Source of the DNA: Oceanobacillus timonensis
GTDB taxonomy: Bacteria > Bacillota > Bacilli > Bacillales > Amphibacillaceae
DNA: 64,000 nucleotides
NCBI RefSeq assembly: GCF_900166635.1
Contig: NZ_LT800497.1
Span: forward strand, 1,504,169-1,568,168
Reading direction: 5' to 3'
Position numbers and translations under genes: made by a program. Below the pieces are notes generated by a model that was not told the DNA's origin, made no database searches, and saw only the letters and a program-made list of their open reading frames with translations. Of the stretch, positions 59,606-64,000 are shown piece after piece. How positions within the stretch are numbered: position 1 is the first letter of the stretch; each line of letters opens with the position of its first letter.

Positions 59606-60598
59606 ATGAAGCTATTTTTAAAGGAACATACTTTATTGATTGCGCTTAATATCCTGCAATTTACGGCTATCCTGCTTCTTTATTGGCTGGATGGCTATCG
59701 GAACCTGCTGCCGGCGCTGTATGCCATTTTTATCGGCTTCTTTTTGCTGATCTGCTATCTTTGTTATCAATATGTCAGCCGGCGTTCCTTTTATAAGCGA
59801 TTAAGCAGGCCTTTAGAAACATTGGACGAATCGCTGCAGAAAAGCAGCCAGCATCCTGTTTCTGAAGCATTGGATGACCTGTTGCGCAGTCAGTACAAGC
59901 ATTATCAGCAGCAGATTAATACCATTGAAAAGGAAAGGGAAGAGCATCTGAAGCTGATGGATCAATGGGTGCATCAGATGAAGACACCGATTTCTGTGAT
60001 TGAGCTGACCGCGCAGAATCTGGATGAGCCGGATTCGTCCAGTATTCGGGAAGAAACAGAGCGGATGAAGTCGGGATTACATACGATTCTTTATATGGCA
60101 AGACTGCGGACGATGGAGCAGGATTTTCATATTAAGCCGATTCATCTGGAGTCACTGGTTCATGAGGTGAATGGGGAAAATAAACGATTTTACATACGTA
60201 ACCAGGTTTATCCGAAAGTGGATGAAAGAACAGCGGGATTGACCGTGCAAAGCGATGAAAAGTGGCTCTACTTTATTTTGACGCAGCTTATCTTAAATGC
60301 AGTGAAGTATTCTGCAGGAAAGAGTAATGCCGTGCTTATTTCCATGTATGAACGCGGGAAAGAGGCTGTCTTAGAAGTACAGGATTTTGGAATAGGCATT
60401 CCGGAAGCGGATAAGAAACGTATTTTTGATGCTTTTTATACAGGAGAAAACGGAAGGAAATTCAGAGAATCTACGGGGATGGGGCTGTATTTAATCAAAG
60501 AAGCTGTGGAGTATCTGCATCATCGGATTGAATTGGAATCACAGGTTGGCGAAGGGACAATATTTCGGATTGTTTTTTCGGATACGCAGAGGTTATGA
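59606..60598 (+). CDS. Intramembrane-sensing histidine kinase, YxdK/BceS-like
   Basis: A 330-residue kinase: two helices (11-28, 33-53) with a very short loop, no outside domain, phospho-acceptor in DQWVHQMKTPISVIELTAQNL (His near 118), and HATPase_c with LNAVKYSAGKSN, VQDFGIGIPEADK and FYTGENGRKFRESTGMGLYLIKEAV. The sequence and size match BceS/YxdK kinases that need a BceAB transporter to detect peptide antibiotics. No such transporter follows it here. The ATG follows AAGGAGAG. Confidence 0.9.
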   Translation: MKLFLKEHTLLIALNILQFTAILLLYWLDGYRNLLPALYAIFIGFFLLICYLCYQYVSRRSFYKRLSRPLETLDESLQKSSQHPVSEALDDLLRSQYKHYQQQINTIEKEREEHLKLMDQWVHQMKTPISVIELTAQNLDEPDSSSIREETERMKSGLHTILYMARLRTMEQDFHIKPIHLESLVHEVNGENKRFYIRNQVYPKVDERTAGLTVQSDEKWLYFILTQLILNAVKYSAGKSNAVLISMYERGKEAVLEVQDFGIGIPEADKKRIFDAFYTGENGRKFRESTGMGLYLIKEAVEYLHHRIELESQVGEGTIFRIVFSDTQRL

Positions 60599-60658
60599 AT
60601 ACTTATAGCTGAAATACAAGTTATGAAGATGCATAAAAAACACTAAATTGAAATTTTA

Positions 60659-60670
60659 TCATAATTATGA
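60659..60670. promoter_or_regulatory. Palindrome in the toxin-antitoxin promoter
   Basis: TCATAATTATGA is a perfect 12-bp palindrome 35 bases before the antitoxin gene. Antitoxins of the Phd/YefM type repress their own operon through such sites. Confidence 0.5.
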
Positions 60671-60704
60671 AAAAATAAAGATAATATAGTGAAGGAGTGA
60701 GGAT

Positions 60705-60989
60705 ATGGTAAACATTCGTCCTGTTTCAGATTTAAGAAATAATTTTACAGATATTTCAAGAACGATACATGAAACATCCGAACCGGTGTTCTTGACCAAG
60801 AATGGATATGGTGACATGGTTGTCATGAGTATAGAAGCGTATGAACGGAAAATGTTTGAAAGTGATATTTATTTAAAATTAAAAGAAGCAGAAATAGAGG
60901 CTAAATCAACAGATAAAAGGTATACGCATGAAGAAGTGTTTTCAGAGTTAAGGTCCAGAATAAAAGATAAGGACACAGATAATGTATAA
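60705..60989 (+). CDS. Phd/YefM-family antitoxin
   Basis: A 94-residue antitoxin: NIRPVSDLRNNFTDISRTIHETSEPVFLTKNGYGDMVVMSIEAYERK is the DNA-binding Phd/YefM domain, and the rest is a charged helical tail that wraps the toxin. The ATG follows GAAGGAG. Its last codons contain ATGTATAAG, the original start of the toxin gene (8-base overlap), directly before the inserted element. The antitoxin is intact. Confidence 0.9.
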   Translation: MVNIRPVSDLRNNFTDISRTIHETSEPVFLTKNGYGDMVVMSIEAYERKMFESDIYLKLKEAEIEAKSTDKRYTHEEVFSELRSRIKDKDTDNV

Positions 60990-61544
60990 GAGGATGTTCA
61001 AAAAATCCAATAAAAATGACACGGCGAATTTCTGCGTTGACTAGCAAATTCCAATACTCACGTATTATAAAGCATACGCTCCGTTTGGAATTTGCTAGTC
61101 GCCTTGAACTTCCGACGCACACGACGTGCTAGTGTCGGCTTTGCGACACGGACGTCGCGAACTTAGCCGACTTGGTCCTATTTATCGGACTTTTTGAACA
61201 CGCATTATAAGGTAATTTATTTACCTTTAGCAGTCAGTGATTTAAGGAATATTGTAGATTATATTCAAAACACGTTAAAAGCACCTGAAGCAGCAATAGA
61301 GTTAGTTAATCATTTGGATAACTCTATAGCGAGGTTAGAACAGTTTCCTTATTCTTGTAGAGTTTATCAGCCTGCTAAGGAACTAGAAGATGAATATAGG
61401 CTATTACAGGTAAAAAATTATATTGTCTTTTATACAGTAAAGAATGATAAAGTAATGATTCATCGAGTAGTTTATTCTAAAATGGATTTAACAAAAGTTT
61501 TATCACCTCGTAAGGATTCACAAGAAGACTCTTGTAATGAATAA
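60982..61544 (+). pseudogene. RelE/ParE-family toxin gene split after codon 3 by a MITE-like insertion
   Basis: The ancestral gene began at ATG 60982 (ATG TAT AAG), overlapping the antitoxin stop, and continued at 61212 (GTA ATT TAT). The joined product would begin MYKVIYLPLAVSDLRNIVDYI, a typical ParE/RelE start. The insert contains an early TAG in that frame. The remaining frame 61194-61544 (116 residues) can only start at a TTG inside the insert, with no good ribosome site. The C-terminal part (NYIVFYTVKNDKVMIHRVVY) is intact, so a little active toxin may still be made, but normal expression is lost. Confidence 0.8.
60985..61211. mobile_element. MITE-like element with 6-bp target duplication TATAAG
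   Basis: The element spans 60991-61205 (215 bp) and is flanked by TATAAG at 60985-60990 and 61206-61211. Its ends share TGTTCAAAAA and TCC as inverted repeats. Inside is a perfect 16-bp inverted repeat (61039-61054 with 61085-61100) and a second pair near 61134 and 61165. It codes for nothing and needs a transposase in trans. A left-end remnant is at 50416. The family name is not known to me. Confidence 0.8.
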
Positions 61545-61558
61545 AATCAAACCATTTA

Positions 61559-61586
61559 AGAGAAGGAATATACTTCTCTTTTTTTA
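61559..61586 (+). terminator. Terminator of the toxin-antitoxin operon
   Basis: AGAGAAG pairs with CTTCTCT across 7 bases and T7 follows. Confidence 0.85.
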
Positions 61587-61667
61587 TTGTCTAGGAAATT
61601 ATAAAATTCTCTAGCTGTGGATAACTTTTATGTTAAACTTTTATTAACTCACTGGAGGGGTAGAGAT

Positions 61668-62903
61668 ATGAGAAAGGGAAGCGGAGTTATTAAAGAAATC
61701 TTAAAAGACCATTTTGCTGGATTTTGGGAGTTCCATGCTGATCGTTTTCCGAAAACTTATCGTGAACATATAAAAGAAACGGTAGAAAAAACAATTCGTT
61801 GCGGGACACGTGATTTAGGATATGCTCGCTATGAGTGTTTAGGATGTGAAGGGGATCCTTCTCCTAAATTCGTGTGTTTTACTTGTAAAAGCAGACTATG
61901 CCACCGTTGTGGGAAAAAGTATACGGATGACTGGTCAGACAAACAACAGGAAATGATATTTAATGTTACGCATCGCCATATGGTCTTTACACTTCCACGA
62001 GAGTTAAGAAACATATTTTACAATGACCGAAAAAAATTAAATGAATTAAGTAAACAGGTAGCCGAAGTATTTCAGTACCATAATAAAAAGAAAGGTAAGA
62101 AAAGAGGCTTCCGTTCAGGGATTATTACGGTTATTCATACGTTTGGAAGAGATTTAAAGTTTAATCCTCACATACATGCATTGGTGACAGAAGGTGCGTT
62201 AGATAATCAAAATGAATGGGTTAATAATGGATATGTTCCTTATGATTTTTTAAGAAAGTCCTGGCAAAAAGTTGTCTTAGATTTGTTGAAGAAGTGGTTT
62301 CCTGCAACACCGAAAATCATAGAACTTATTAATGAGTTATATCAAAGGTATCCGAAAGGCTTTTATGTCAATGCAGAGAAGAAAATGAACAATGCCAAGC
62401 GTGTAGCCAAGTATATCGGCAGATATTTAGCTCGACCAGCTATCGCCGAATATCGTATTGAATCTTATGATGGGGAAACAGTTCATTACTGGTATGAGGA
62501 TCATAAAACAGGAAAACGTGTAGATAAAAAGGTTCCAGTGTACAGGTTCTTATTTGAAATATTACAACACATTCCACCAAAGCATTTTCGAATGGTTGGG
62601 AGATATGGGCTGTATAGTAGAAGGGCTCATCGTAAAGCGCAACAAATATTGAGTTTATATGCGTTCATGAGAACGAAGCAGATTTCGTTTCTTTTGGAAG
62701 CAAAACGTAAGAAAAAAACATACCGTCAACGTATGATAGAATCATTTGAACAGGACCCTTTGGAATGTCCGTGTTGCCGTAAACAGATGGAGCTCATTGG
62801 AATATGGCATGCTGACTATGGGTGGATTTATCATTACATGGAGGATGTAGAGAAAGAAAGAAGGAGGAGATACGGAATTGACAAACCCAAAAGAGCCGGA
62901 TAA
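61668..62903 (+). mobile_element. IS91-family transposase (Y2 HUH type)
   Basis: A 411-residue transposase. The N-terminal zinc-binding region has CLGCEGDPSPKFVCFTCKSRLCHRCG. The HUH motif is NPHIHALVTEG near 183 and the tyrosine pair is in AKYIGRYLARP (Y-x3-Y) near 263. A second zinc ribbon, CPCC, lies near the end. All catalytic residues appear intact. IS91 elements move by rolling circle, have no long inverted ends and do not duplicate the target, so the borders are not fixed here. ATG 61668 follows GGAGGGG; the frame is open to 61617. Confidence 0.9.
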
Positions 62904-63132
62904 ATCAGATGAATTTTTTCCAGACTGGCTGGACGAAGAGGATCCTTTTGGCTTAAAAGAAGAAATGAAGATCATATTATTTCAATGTTTAGATTGCCAT
63001 GGAACCGATGAAGTCCCGGAGTATATCATTGGTGAATTTAGTGTGGATAAAAATAATAGGGATGAAGTAGAACTTCATTGTCCGCATTGTAATGGCACTA
63101 TGATTGAAGCGAAAAACGTCCCAAGTGATTAG
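62878..63132 (+). CDS. Accessory gene of the IS91-like element (zinc-ribbon protein)
   Basis: An 84-residue protein starting at TTG 62878, 9 bases after AAGGAGGA and overlapping the transposase end by 26 bases. The acidic N-terminus (EPDKSDEFFPDWLDEEDPFG) is followed by a four-cysteine zinc ribbon (CLDCHG and CPHCNG). Tight overlap and the shared zinc-ribbon style suggest a transposition helper. The function is not known to me. Confidence 0.7.
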   Translation: MTNPKEPDKSDEFFPDWLDEEDPFGLKEEMKIILFQCLDCHGTDEVPEYIIGEFSVDKNNRDEVELHCPHCNGTMIEAKNVPSD

Positions 63133-63148
63133 CATCTACTTGGGACGT
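63116..63148. terminator. Hairpin at the end of the IS91-like unit
   Basis: ACGTCCCAAGT (63116-63126) pairs perfectly with ACTTGGGACGT (63138-63148) and overlaps the accessory stop codon. A second small hairpin TCGC-GTTA-GCGA follows and ends in TTTTGTTC. IS91 termini carry subterminal hairpins near GTTC, so the element may end here; it could equally be a terminator. Confidence 0.55.
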
Positions 63149-63372
63149 GATTTAGTCGCGTTAGCGATTTTGTTCTGATATTGTGAAATGTGTTCTATTA
63201 TAGAAGATAATTAGAAAGTGAAAATGACTTTTCTTTGGCAGTAAATAAGAGGTTATAGATAGCAATGGAATAATTACTTCATAAAACATGAACAGGCATA
63301 TATAATAAAAACATGCCTTACTTGTAAAAAGGAAAGGATTTTTATTCGATTTTTAATTGGGAGGAAGTACTC

Positions 63373-63813
63373 ATGCAATGGAAAAAGCCTAGCAGTGAAG
63401 ATTATACTGCTCTGATTCAATTATGGGAGAAATCTGTGTTAGCAACACATGATTTTTTGAAATCCAAAGATAGAGAAGAAATGAAAGCAGAAATTCCAAC
63501 TTATTTCCCGCAACTAGATATGAAATCGTGGTACCATGATGATACATTGATTGGGTTTTCTGGTGTGAATGAAAGAAATTTGGAAATGTTGTTTTTAGAC
63601 CCGGACCAAATAGGGAAGGGATTTGGCAGCATTATTATAAAGGATTTAATAGAAAAAGATGGCATTCAATTCGTAGATGTAAATAAGGACAATACATCAG
63701 CTACTGCTTTTTATTTGAAGCATCGATTTCAAGTGATTGGAGAATCCGAACAAGATGGGCAGGGAAGAGATTATGCCCTGCTGCATTTAGGTTTGGACGG
63801 AGTCACGGAATAA
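63373..63813 (+). CDS. GNAT acetyltransferase (YiaC-like)
   Basis: A 146-residue N-acetyltransferase: DYTALIQLWEKSVLATHDFLKSKDREEM is the family N-terminus, followed by the acetyl-CoA loop LDPDQIGKGFGSIIIKDLI and NTSATAFYLKHRFQVIGESEQD. Related proteins acetylate small molecules or protein lysines; the substrate is unknown. The ATG follows GGGAGGAAG. It is monocistronic and ends in a bidirectional terminator. Confidence 0.87.
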   Translation: MQWKKPSSEDYTALIQLWEKSVLATHDFLKSKDREEMKAEIPTYFPQLDMKSWYHDDTLIGFSGVNERNLEMLFLDPDQIGKGFGSIIIKDLIEKDGIQFVDVNKDNTSATAFYLKHRFQVIGESEQDGQGRDYALLHLGLDGVTE

Positions 63814-63863
63814 GTGAAACCCGTGTTATGGCAGACAATATCAAATGAAAGCAGATAGGTTAC

Positions 63864-63908
63864 ATAAAACCGCCCGTTTCGATCATCATGTGAAACAGGC
63901 GGTTTTAT
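63864..63908. terminator. Bidirectional terminator
   Basis: A 17-bp stem (63864-63880 with 63892-63908, one mismatch) ends in T4 on the plus strand and A-rich sequence on the other side, next to the stop codon of the minus-strand frame below. Confidence 0.8.
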
Positions 63909-64000
63909 ATAGGATGAAATAGATTGGTAACCGCATGATTATGCTGTAATACAGCTATTATCTTATGCGATTCGATGCTTTTTAACTGGTATAACCCGGT
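63905..64000 (-). CDS. Possible C-terminal end of a minus-strand gene running out of the window
   Basis: The minus strand is open from the window edge to a TAA at 63905-63907, giving 31 residues (ending HAVTNLFHPI). A terminator at its stop supports a real gene end, but the piece is too short to identify. A random frame this long is possible. Confidence 0.35.
   Translation of the reverse strand, partial: TGLYQLKSIESHKIIAVLQHNHAVTNLFHPI

Noticed and set aside
60901..61122. Minus-strand 73-codon frame in the MITE region
   Set aside because: It arises from the inverted-repeat sequence and lies antisense to the antitoxin.
1..64000. CRISPR arrays, tRNA or rRNA genes, prophage
   Set aside because: No regularly spaced repeats, no cloverleaf-like sequence and no phage structural genes were recognised. 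A tRNAscan-type search was not possible here.

Overview
The window looks like a chromosomal segment of a low-GC, spore-forming, halotolerant Bacillaceae, most like Oceanobacillus or Virgibacillus. This is inferred from gene content and protein resemblance; no rRNA or other marker gene is present. Pointers are a CotF-type coat protein, YndM, YitT, BdbDC and AlaRT proteins, near-consensus AAGGAGG ribosome sites, many GTG/TTG starts, acidic exported domains, a betaine-binding lipoprotein and a Staphylococcus-like NAD formate dehydrogenase.

0-10 kb: the end of a drug exporter, nitronate monooxygenase, an MBL hydrolase, a symporter-amidohydrolase pair, a coat protein, YndM, a LysE exporter, and three decayed genes. 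Two are small membrane proteins broken by one in-frame stop; the third is a methyltransferase remnant. 10-16 kb: an XRE regulator with paired operators, then a poly-gamma-glutamate capsule operon in the order capB-capC-capA-capD(ggt)-capE. 16-30 kb: a BdbD/BdbC disulfide pair, an AraC-DUF2000-LysE export operon, an M50-like protein, alaR-alaT, an IolS-like reductase, a pentapeptide protein, Nudix, a stand-alone DnaA N-terminal domain with a coiled coil, a YhfP-like oxidoreductase, YitT, and an ABC operon sharing a 13-bp operator with its TetR regulator.

30-39 kb: a Fur-controlled siderophore importer (ATPase, two permeases, lipoprotein), a second symporter with a small partner, and a betaine-binding lipoprotein. 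Two copies of a structured Bacillaceae-type intergenic repeat lie at about 30.2-30.5 and 38.7-39.0 kb. 39-60 kb holds three modules resembling antimicrobial-peptide sensing and detoxification systems: a LanFEG/CprABC-like ABC transporter with a two-component system, a Bce-like two-component system with ATPase and an 864-residue FtsX permease, and a YxdJK-like two-component system with an acetyltransferase between its two genes and a divergent yxeA. Between them lie ctaB, ArsB, a SulP-Usp pair, an apparently inactive serine recombinase, bioY, a GyrI-like protein and formate dehydrogenase.

60-64 kb is the mobile part: a Phd/YefM-RelE operon whose toxin gene is split after codon 3 by a 215-bp MITE-like element with a TATAAG target duplication, then an IS91-like transposase with a zinc-ribbon partner, a GNAT gene and probably the end of a minus-strand gene. 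The most distinctive observations are the MITE-split toxin, the resolvase without its catalytic serine, the free DnaA domain-I protein and the operators that can be read next to their regulators.
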